The notes under the pieces: model-generated
Database searches by the model: none
What the model saw: only the letters and a program-made list of their open reading frames with translations
Told to the model about the DNA's origin: nothing
Assembly: GCA_948146395.1 (NCBI GenBank)
Contig: OX411543.1
Span: forward strand, 50,320,517-50,384,516
Direction of reading: 5' to 3'
Source of the DNA: Fragum whitleyi
Taxonomy: Eukaryota; Mollusca; Bivalvia; Cardiida; Cardiidae
DNA: 64,000 bases
Made by a program: the position numbers and the translations under genes
In this document: piece after piece, positions 25,401 to 37,400 of the stretch
Layout of the letters: every line of letters starts with the position of its first letter
Numbering within the stretch: position 1 is the stretch's first letter

Positions 25401-28400
25401 ATATCTATTGGCACAGGTGTGAAGAATTGCTGTTAACATTAATTATAGTTGTAGATCAATAGCCAAGGTCACATTTCAAGGTCAGATGTTTGAAGCCTTC
25501 TGAAATGTTGTCCATAGACAACCATTCTTCTTGTTTCTTATTTCTAGAACAAAACAATGGAAAAAGAGAGGTATTGCAATGACAACTTCAAAGTATCCAA
25601 TAGGACATGGCATAGCATGCCTCAACCAGGTATATATATAACAAAATTTTATCCATGGCATATCTTTGTGCTGTGAACAATGAATTGATGTAATAACCTG
25701 ATAATAAAGCACTTTAGATCAAATCATACGCATAACACAGATTTTCAGCCGAGCTTCAACTAAATGGGGTCCAAGGGACTGAAATGCTTAGTTTGTAAGG
25801 GTCCTTTCTTAAGGTATAAGTGTTTTATCAAATTTAGACTAATTTTAGATATGAAGTTTTTGCATGTTTTTTAGCTATTCTTTGTTAATAGGTGAGCAAA
25901 CTTTGAAAAGAAATTAATCTGTTGGGCTCATCAACTTCTGGAAAGAATTTAAGACTGTTTAAAGAAGGGCTAATGGGACTCATTTTAGACCGTTTTGCAA
26001 GTTTACTTTGGTTATATTGGCAAGTCTCAGACTCACAAAGCTTGTGTCACATTCACTTCCCTAAAGTATCTGAGATACCAAACTTCATTATATACCATAA
26101 AAGTTTTTATACCACCCTGGGTGGGTATTAGAATCTTCATGTTTGTCTTAACCCTTTCCTGTTGTACAAAATTTCGGACCTGTCCAAATTCAAAGGTTTT
26201 GCAGACAAATTAAAAGTGGATTTAATTTGAGTAACAAGAGTGCCATCGTCACAAAATACGCCGCCACTTTGCTGCTGTTTCACGAAAATAATTGTAGACA
26301 CTACTTATTTTGACAGAACCAAATTCAAATGACCAAGTTTCATTTAAATCAAGACAAAAAGTTAGGAGGAGTTGCCTTGACAGGGCTGCAATTTCAATAA
26401 GCCCCAGACACTAAGTTTTAAGGAAGCATACTTCAGTGAAATAAATGAGCCATAAAATCCTTGATCCATGTACATCTACAAATTATGGTGATGACATTCA
26501 CCAAGTTTCATTTAAATAAAGACAAAAAGTAAGGAGGAGTTGCGTTCAAAAGGCTGCAATTTCAATAAGTTTTTAAGGGGCATAACTAAGGGTAGAATTA
26601 ATGAACCATAAAATCCTTACTTCATGCTCATCTACCAATTTTGGTTATAACATCCACCAAGTTTCAAGAAGATCCAGCCAGAAACTTAGGAAAAGTTGCA
26701 TTCACAAGGCTGCAATTTCAATAAGCCCCAGAGACTAAATTTTAAGGGGCATAACTGAGGCAATAAGCCCCAGAGACTAAATTTTTAAGGGGCATAACTC
26801 AGGCAAAAATCAACAAACCATAAAATCCTTCCTTCATGCACATCTACCAATTGAGGTGATAACATTGACCAAGTTTCAAGAAGATCCAGCCAGAAACTTA
26901 GGAGGAGTTGCGTTGACAAGAAAAGTGGACCCAGAGACTAAGTTTTTAAGGGGCATAACTTAGGCAAAAATCAACAAACCATAAAATCCTTCCTTCATGC
27001 ACATCTACCAATTGAGGTGATAACATTGACCAAGTTTCAAGAAGATCCAGCCAGAAACTTAGGAAAAGTTGCATTCACAAGGCTGCAATTTCAATAAGCC
27101 CCAGAGACTAAATTTTAAGGGGCATAACTGAGGCAATAAGCCCCAGAGACTAAGTTTTTAAGGGGCATAACTCAGGCAAAAATCAACGAACCATAAAATC
27201 CTTCCTTCATGCACATCTACCAATTGAGGTGATAACATTGACCAAGTTTCAAGAAGATCCAGCCAGAAACTGAGGAGGAGTTGCGTTGACAAGAAAAGTG
27301 GACCCAGAGACTAAGTTTTTAAGGGGCATAACTCAGGCAAAAATCAACAAACCATAAAATCCTTCCTTCATGCACATCTACCAATTGAGGTGATAACATT
27401 GACCAAGTTTCAAGAAGATCCAGCCAGAAACTTAGGAAAAGTTGCATTCACAAGGCTGCAATTTCAATAAGCCCCAGAGACTAAATTTTAAGGGGCATAA
27501 CTGAGGCAATAAGCCCCAGAGACTAAGTTTTTAAGGGGCATAACTCAGGCAAAAATCAACGAACCATAAAATCCTTCCTTCATGCACATCTACCAATTGA
27601 GGTGATAACATTGACCAAGTTTCAAGAAGATCCAGCCAGAAACTTAGGAGGAGTTGCGTTGACAAGAAAAGTGGACCCAGAGTCGTAAGTTTTTAAGGGG
27701 CATAACTCAGGCAAAAATCAATAAACCATAAAATCCTTCCTTCATGCACATCTACCAATTGAGGTGATAACATTGACCAAGTTTCAAGAAGATCCAGCCA
27801 GAAACTAAGGAGGAGTTGCGTTGACAAGAAAAGTGGACCCAGAGACTTAGTTCTTAAGGGGCATAACTCAGGCAAAAATCAACGAACCATAAAATCCTTC
27901 CTTCATGCACATCTACCAATTGAGGTGATAACATTGACCAAGTTTCAAGAAGATCCAGCCAGAAACATAGGAGGAGTTGCGTTGACAAGAAAAGTGGACG
28001 AATGGACAGACAGACGGAGAAGATGATGCCAATATAGGTCCGCCTCCGGCGGCATATAATAACCATTCAGTAGAGTAGAAAATAGTTTGGATAAAGAAGA
28101 AATTGCTTGTCAGAAGCAATTTCTTCTTTTTTCACAATGTTTTCTCAATCATAAAATCACAGGCACGTAAAAAGCAGGGATTAAACAGTAAAGGGTTAAA
28201 AAGGAATCAGTATTTATTAGAGGCTTCAGAAGTTAAAACGCAGAAAATTGACAAAAATGCCCAATATTGAGGAGTGCAAAGTTGAGATCAATACCATGAT
28301 ACCTGAATGAATACAATTTTCTTTAGTGTAGGAGTGAGGATTACAGGCCTTTTGAATAATCAAGTGTAATGCACTCTCTAAAATCAAGGAAAATCTGAAA

Positions 28401-31400
28401 GCAAAGCATTTATTTAAGCATTGAACAAAGAAAAAGCTTAACATTTGGTCTTAAAAGTTACATTGACCATCTGTGTAAATCATTGTGCCATTAATTTGGT
28501 GAGCTTGAGGGTTTATAGGATGATTCAAGTGTACCAAAAATCACAACAGTTACACATATGTTATATACTTGAAACTTTGAAAACCATATTCTCAAAACCT
28601 TTGAGATGGATATCATGTAAATTTCACATGAATGATCCTTGGGTGACCCTTTATCAGTCTACAAAAAATCATTGTGATCAAATGAAAATTAAGTCTTTTA
28701 TGGTAGGAGGACATTTCTCTTTATGTTATATAGTGGACACTACCTAATGGATAGATATCAACCAAATTTAATTGAAATGATCCTTTAGCCCTTTGCTGTT
28801 TAATCCCTGGTTTTTATGTGCCTGTGATTTTATGAATGAGAAAACATTGTGATAAAAGAAGAAATTGCTTCTGACAAGCAATTTCTTCTTTTCCCACACT
28901 ATTTTCTACCCTACTGAATGGTTATTTTTCAAAATAATATACTTTAAATTTTCGTCTGCAAAACCTTTGAATTTGGACAGGTCCAAAATTTTGTAAAACA
29001 GGAAAGTGTTAGTCAACTTTCGTCAGTCTAGGGGAAAATTTGAAAATCATTTTCTGAAAACCTAACTGATGGATATCAACCAAATGTCTTTGGAATAATC
29101 CTTGGGTCACCCTTTATAAGACTACAAAAAACTATCGTGATTCAATGAAAGATATGCCTTTAATGAACAAAGGTCATTTCTCTGATTGTTATTTAGTAGA
29201 AACTCTGAAAATCAATTTCTTAAAACCTAAAAAATGGTTATCAAACAAATATCAGGCCTGTGGAGAAAATCAGCCACTCAAGCAGCTCTAAGTGGCACTA
29301 TGTTGTACCATTAACCCCAACCATGACCTTTGACCAAAGTTCTTAAATCTTGAAGTCTAGGACAGTTTTGAAACAAAAATAAATGTTTGTAGATGATTTT
29401 CTTTACTTTTTGCATAATATTGATGTGTTGCGCCAAAACCTTGAACTTCAACCTATTCTTCTTAAATATTGATTCATCAACAGCTTTAGCAAAGTAAATT
29501 TTGAGGGATGATTATCTTTAATTCTGGCATAATCTGGCATTACCATTGACCATGACTTTTGTCTTACTTTAAAAAGATAAGAACTATATAAAGACATAAA
29601 ATATTGGTAGATGAATGTCTCTCTAGTCCATATTATGCAACCTTTAAGTAATTTTGAAAAAGATATTATCAAAACTTTTCATAAAGTAAATAAATTATTC
29701 TACTTGTCTTCTAGGTGTAAATTCTAGATAATGAAGCAATACTTGGTTCTAATTGGCCTCATGTTTTTCTTGTTTTATAGGGATCAGCTCTGGTTAATAT
29801 TTACAGAGATGGGACTGTTTTACTTGCACATGGAGGGGCCGAGATTGGACAGGGAATCAATACAAAAATGACCCAGGTAAATATTATCAATATTTACAAG
29901 AAGGAAGTGACAGTAAAACTTGTTTAAAGCAACTACTAACAGGACCACCAAAATCAGTTGCTAAAGAAAATGGCCGCTTTATATATGTTTGTTTACAAAT
30001 AAGAAACACAACATTTATTGATTATACATATCTTGTGAAATTCTCAATAATCCTATATTGTTAAACTCAATAGCATTGTCTCATTGAGATGATTCTTGTG
30101 AGTTTTAACAAAATAGGATTCATTTTCAATAATAATTGGACCAACTATACCTACTTTTCAAGATATTTTGATTTAACAAAGGGGATTTTGAAAGTGGTCG
30201 CTTAATAGAAATGGTCACTTGATAGACTTGGTGGCAAGGTTCACAGTCAACTAGGCCTGTGAATAACTCAGCCCGTCAACTCGGCCTGTTTAGGTACACG
30301 TATGACGATGCAGTGTAAATATTTTGGGGACCTTATGTGCTTTTTAAATAATTAATAAATATTCATTATTTGATAATCACTCGTTAAAATGTTTTTTAAT
30401 AATCATAATTTTACTTTTTATACTTGTATATGGCATTTGTGTAAATATGAGATAAAATAGATATAATTAAATACTTAATTCACCTTTTATTCAAATTTAT
30501 TTTTCAAATTATTTTTTTCTAAGCACAAAAGAAGATGACACGTTATAAACATATTAAATATGAAGATCGTAGATTTTAGTCATCAATTGTGAATTTGCAC
30601 CTCTTTTAAGTGCACTGCCCACATTGATTAACTATCTGATAAGTGTGCTTATATACTGGCCAAACCTCCTAACCGGCCACTTTAAAAATGATGATAAATT
30701 TTTTAGAAGTTATAACATTTTAATGATATTTGATGTGTGAATTTTTAAGCATAATGAACGTGGATTTCCATAATGATTTACCAATAGTTATCAAATTTGG
30801 ATGTGTAATAAAGGAAAAGCTCAAAAAGCTCTAAATCTTAATAGAGCTCGGGATATTACACTTTCAACAAATCAAAGTCCTCAAATCGTTAGCTGCAACC
30901 CAGACCAAAAAAAAAATTTGGAAAACATTGTCAATTTTGTGTGACCTTTGATTATGCGAGAAACAGAAAGAATAGGGGGCATTGAAAAAATGGTGTTTAA
31001 ATTCAACCAGCAAACCATTTTATCTAGCGAATATGCTCAAATATGGTCTGGTGTGAAAAAAATGTATCAAACTGATTTTTTTCACATATCCTACATTTTG
31101 TAGCTCAACGGGAATTATCAGTCTATATTTTATGCATTTTTGAAGAAAAACCTGTTTTACGTGTTGTTTCTAGGAACCGTTTTTCTGCATACATAAGCTC
31201 TATCACTTTCTTCTAGGGCCATATGCCGCGCACAATTGTCGAACATTTTCAACTTTTTTCCTAGTCTATGTTGCAGCTAACGACCCGTGAGACAAAAATC
31301 GCTACATTGACAATATTTTGAGCTCTGTGTGAACTCAGAGCTGTTTGAGCTTTTTTCATGTTGCGCTTTAAATTCAATGAAATAACGGTAACTTTTCGCC

Positions 31401-34400
31401 AAAATCATTCGGAAAGTTTCTTAAAAATTCACATAGCAAATTTCACGAAAATCCAATCACCACAGAAAAAAATATCTTTGTTTTAAAAGTGGCCAGTTAG
31501 AAGTTTTGACTAGTATATATCCATTTACTAGGCTAACACTATATAAGTTATATACAGTCCAAGTTGATGGGCCGAGTTTTACACAGGCCGAGTTTTACGC
31601 CGGCCGAGTTATAAACAGGCCGAGTTGACAGGACACCGGTGGCAAAGGCAAGATTGACTGTATTTCTAGAGAATATGCAAAAGGTGTGACAGTTCTTGCA
31701 GAATGTGAAGGTAGGGTATCAATGTGCTCAATATGCTGAGTATGTATCAAGTGAGCATGCAGGGCTGTGGAATTCCCATTCCTGATTTGTCCAACATGGG
31801 CTTTACTGTGGACAAGCACATTTTTCAAGTTTGCTTGTCCTTGGACAAGAAAATACTGAGTCAAATCTTGGCATAGTACTTAATAGATAGAAGGGATTAA
31901 TTAATGTAATGTACCGGTACTCATGTTGTATCTATGGGTAGAAAACATTATTTTTAATGAAGAATATGCTGAGTTGCAAATCATGGAAATCATTAGGAAA
32001 CCTCGGTTAACACTGTTAAAGTTCTTTACTTCCAAAGGTTGCGGAACTATTAGGGGTCCACTACCTTAATCCAAGATTTAGTAAAGTTTTGAAAATATCA
32101 TGAAAAACTTTTTAGCTGGTAGAGTGTCCAAGGCTCTCAAGGGCTGTTTGTTATATTTTCAGATAGCCTCCCGTGTTCTTGATATTCCTATAGAAAAGAT
32201 TTACATTAGTGAGTTTAGCACAAGTTTGATCCCTAACACAATTTTTGTGGGGGCAAGTACTACTACAGATATCTATGGACCAGCTGTTGTGGTAAGTACT
32301 TAGAGGTAATTTAACATGATAAACTATAATACTATTGGATGAGTACCTGGCAGAACATGTCTATATTTTGTAGTATAAGAAAATTCATCTGTATATATGA
32401 GGTAATCTAGCAAAACATGAGGAAATTTGAGCCTGTGTGTGACATTTCCAACAATTTGAAATATTCATGAACTGTAAACATTGAGTAGCGTAGAAAGTAA
32501 TGTACTGGACATACAAAGTAACCTGATGGTCTTCCTTGGCAATATTTCTGTTGTTATTGAAGATATTTAAATGATTCTTGACATGTTGGTACACCATCAC
32601 TAGAGCTATCAAGGCTTTCATTTTGGATAATTCTAGAAAGGTTTTGTTAACAATTATTATGCCCCTTTTAAGCTCACCAGAGCAAAAAGTGTTCTTGGTG
32701 AGTAATCGTGATCTAGCTGCATCTAGCGTCTGTAATCTGTTGTTTGGCTTCCATCAACATCTTGTGTGCACTCTAGGGATCATATTTATTGCCAGAATGT
32801 CTTGAAACTTTGTCAGAATGTTTATCTCTATGGAGAAATTTAGTCATCTAAGGTCAAAAACTTGGTCATAGGGTTAATTCCTAGAAAATCTTTTGTGCCC
32901 TTTTGAGGTCGTATTTATGGTCAAATGTCTTGAATCTTAGTCAGAACGTTGGTCTACATGATATTTTGGATTGGGCTGAATTTGGGTTATTGGGGGTCAA
33001 AAACTTAGTCACAGGGTCAAATTCATCTCTTTGTTATTCCTTAATATATATTTTACCACTCAACTCAGGCGACTCTCCAAATTTTACAGATTAAATTAGA
33101 TTTAAAAAATCTTTTTCAGGATGCTTGCAACACTATCAATGAAAGACTAAAACCTTTAAGAGACCAGATCCCTGGAATTGGATGGGAGGAATTGGTAAAT
33201 GGTGTTTATTTCTCATTTTTAGCTCACCTGAGCACAATGTGCTCAAGGTTAGCTTTTGTGATCACCTTTTGTCCGCCTTGCGTCATGCTTTGGTTGTGGG
33301 AAGACGGAACAATTCTTTAAACATCTTCTCCTCAGTAATCAATGGGCAGATTTCAACCAAAATTGGCAGAAATGTTCCTTGGGTATCCTTTCTAAAAATT
33401 TGTTTGTGGATTTTTGATTGACCCCCAAATATGGGCATGGCAGGGCGGGGTTTATTTTAAGCCAAAATATTTAAACATCTTCTCCTCAGTAACTAATAGG
33501 AGGATTTCGTCCAAACTGGACAGAAATGCTCCTTGGGTGACCCTTCTCAAAATGTGTTTCTGGATTTTTAATTGACCCCTAAATATGGGCAGGGAAAGGT
33601 GGGGCTTTATTTGAGCCCGAAATCTTTAAAACATTTTCTCCTCAGTAACCAATGGGCAGATTTCAACCAAACTTGGCAGAAATGTTCCTTAGGTATCCTT
33701 TCTAAAAACTTGTTTATGGATTTTGGATTGATTCCCAAATATGGTGTGGCAGGGCAGGGCTTATTCTGAACCCCAAATCTTTGAATGACATCTCCTCCAG
33801 AACCACTAGGCCCATTTCAATGAAACTTTACCAGAATGTTCCTTTTGGTGAACCTTTTTGAAAAAGGTGTGAAATCTTGACTTGCCCATAGATATGGATG
33901 TAGCAGGGCAGAGTTTATTTTGAGCTCAAAATTTTTGAACAACATCTCCTCTGGCCGACTTCAATGAAATTTTACCAGAATGTTCCTTGGGTGACCTTTT
34001 TCAAAAAATGAAAGTGGAATGGTGATTGGCCCCTAAATATGGGTGTGGCAGGGCGGGGCTAATTTTTAGTCTCCTCAGTAGTGATTGGTTTGGCAGGGTC
34101 TATTTTCACTTTAGATTTTTGGAATAACATCTCCTCTTCAACAATTAGGCAAATGTGAATGAAACTTTGCCCAAAAGTTACTTGGATGAGATTCACTGGA
34201 CCAATACAGTTCAGGTGAGCGTTTTCGGGACATTCTGGCCCTTTTGTTTGAAAATTCATAAATATAAGGCTTCATCAAGGACAAGGAGGCTTTAATATAA
34301 ATATTACTTTTCCTCTAATTTTTCCTAGTACAATGGTCATAATTAGTATCATTTGTGTAGCAAATCAGATGCCCTTGACCATAAAATTCAAGGAGAGCTT

Positions 34401-37400
34401 TTGTGGTAAGATGGATGTCCCTTGTCAGTTGTGTGTATTCAACATTTACTCTTTATGCAAACTAGAGGACACTTTTTTTGTCCAATCAACCTGAAATTTG
34501 GTCAGAATGATTTCCTAGTTGAAATCTAGAACGACTTTGAAATTTGGTTAACCAAAATCACAAGGTCAAATTTTATAGAAACCATGTTTGCACTCTTTGC
34601 AGCACATTTTCTCCCTAACCAACTTGTAATTTTGTCAGAATAATTGACTTGATGAAACCTCACATGAGCTTGAATTTAGGTCAACTAGTCACAGGGTCAA
34701 ATCTTATAAAAACCTTGTATGCATTCTAGAATACACATTTTTTGCCTGGTCAACCTGAAATTTGGCCAGGATAATGATCTTGATGAAATCTCAGCTGAGT
34801 TCAAAGTTCAAAAATAGGGTCAACTTGGGTAAAAAAATAGGTGTCAGGGTCAAATCATATAAAAAACTTTGTATGCACTCAAGAGGTAAAATTTTTTGAT
34901 CCATCAACCTAAAATTTGATCAGAATGATTGTCTTGAAAAAAAACTCTGACTAAGTTGAAATTGCTAAAATTTGTTAAAAAATTATGTCATTGGATCAAA
35001 TCTTATAGAATTCTTGTATGCCCTCAAGAGGTATTAATTTTTGCTTTATCAACCTGAAATTTGATCACAATGGCCCTCTTTTTTTCAAAAATATCTTCTA
35101 GCTTTATGCAGGGGTTTTGATGAACCTATTTCATTTATTCTAGATACATCAGATAATTATAAGTCTTAACCACAGCCTAGGCCATCATTTTGAAAGGTCT
35201 AGACATAATTATTGAAAGGAATTATCAAAGTTTTATGCAATTAAAATAGCGTTGAGCTGACCTTTTGTTTTCTGTAATTTTCAGATCATGACTGCCTATT
35301 TTACTAGAGTTCAGTTGTCAGCAACTGGTTTTGCCAGGTAAAAAACTATCTTATAATCCTCAATCCTATAATCAGTTCAAAAGTGACATATTTTTATTAA
35401 TCTCACTGAAACTCTGCAGAGATTTTCCTTTGGTGAACCCATACCAAAGTTGATAAAGAAGGTAATCCAAATCACAAAAAAGTCAACCTCAAAAAATCAT
35501 GTGCTCTATCAGCCGCTTTGTCATTGAAAAAGGGTCCAATATGTTGAAATTAAAAAACTCTTCTCTGAAATTACTGTTCAGAATTCAATCAAACTTAATA
35601 GGAATGATGCTTAGAACATGCTCTTTCAGATTTGTTAGTAAAATTCTGATTTGGCAAATGACATAGGCTGTACAGGCTGGCGCTTCACTGAAAATCATCC
35701 CCATATGATGCAATATAAAAAAAAATCTTCTTCTCTCAAACTATTGTTCAGAATTCAACATGGACTCTACGAGTTGTTGTGTCATTGAAAGTTGTCCTAT
35801 ATGATCCAATATATCAAAATCTTTATCTCTGAAACCACTTGTCAGAATTCAACCAAATGTAACGGGAATGATGCTTAGGGCATACTTTTTCAGGTTATTT
35901 CATTTTATCCAGATTAGGTTAATAACTTGGGTGCTGTGGGCTGTTGCAGCAGTAAAAAAATGGCCCCATTTGGCAAAATATAAAAACTTTCTTCTCTGAA
36001 ACTACCTGTAAGAAATCAACCAATGCGCAGGAATGAAGCTTGGGACATGCTCCTTCAGATTCCTTCTTTTATTCCTGATTAGGCTGATAGTGCATGCTAA
36101 AGCTTTTGCACTTCACTCCAAAATGACCCTATATAGTATATCAAAAATTGCTCTTCCCTAACTACTTGTTACCTATCAACCAAATTTCACAGGAATGAAC
36201 CTTAAGACATCCTCACTTTGATTTCTTCCTGAAATAATGATTGAGGTCAAAAATGGGTGCTGTCAAATCAGCTAAGAAATTGCCATATGACAAAATACAA
36301 ATGTATAGAAAAATATCTTCTATGAAATGAATTTTTGGATGCAATTGATTGACGTCAGGATTTTTCTTTGTATAAGCCTCTCTCTGATTTCATTCTTGGT
36401 GATTATGTTGCTTTGTCATGAAAAGGGCCTCTGTGATGCATCATTTCTTGCAACCACAACTTCAACATTTATTCAAATTATTATAAAAAGTTCTGAATCA
36501 TAAAATGTCACTTATCATGTGACTATACCCACTTTAAACCTCTTGGAATTGTTCATCTGTGCCATGGACAAAGGTTGTTTGTTGACTGAAGATTTTTTCA
36601 TTTCATGTATTAACTAACCTTGGCCTTTGATGATTATTGACTTATGAATAGATAATGGATTAGCTTTTAATGTAATTTATTAATGAACTTTCATAAATCC
36701 ATTAAGCATTAATAGCCATTCTCTGTAAGCACTTACACTTTTTTGGCACGCATAAGAACAGATTTTGTTCACACTTGCACAAGTTGAACCCCATATAAGA
36801 TCATTACAAAATATATCACTCATTCGGAAATGGGTGCTATGTTGCCATAGAAACAGGCCATAGAAAGTCAGAATTTTGCAAAAATGCCAAATTTCAGATC
36901 CAAATTTCAGATTTTTGCAGCATATATGGGGAAAAAATTGTTTAAAGCAAATAGATTAGGTGTTCTAGTTATCAAAACATTAAAAATCCCATGGGGTACA
37001 TACCCTAAATTTTTCATAATTCTCGATTGAAAATTGCATACTCTTAAAAATGGCAATAATATACATGAACTATCCCTGTTTTCAGGAGGTTACAATAATT
37101 CAATGCAAAAGATTTTACAGTACATGTCCATATTGATAGAAAGATAAATTAATAAATATTCCTTTAATAATCAGAATATATTGTTTTCATGTGGTATAAT
37201 TTTAGAATTATAGTTTGAAAAAATGGTGTAATTTCTTAAATTTAGTCTTGTAGTCTATTTTAGAGTTACTTCCCTTTGATCCCATAGCAACAATCCAAAA
37301 TGGCGGATAGAAATAACAGTGCAGTCAATATTTCGCAATTATTAATGCATTCTGTTAACAATTTAGCTAATTTAAAAATTTAAACTTATTATTGTTATAA

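Noticed and set aside
26232..28066. Antisense frames with repeated FLSTQLLL and [16 protein letters not shown]
   Set aside because: These are translations of the ~160-bp satellite.
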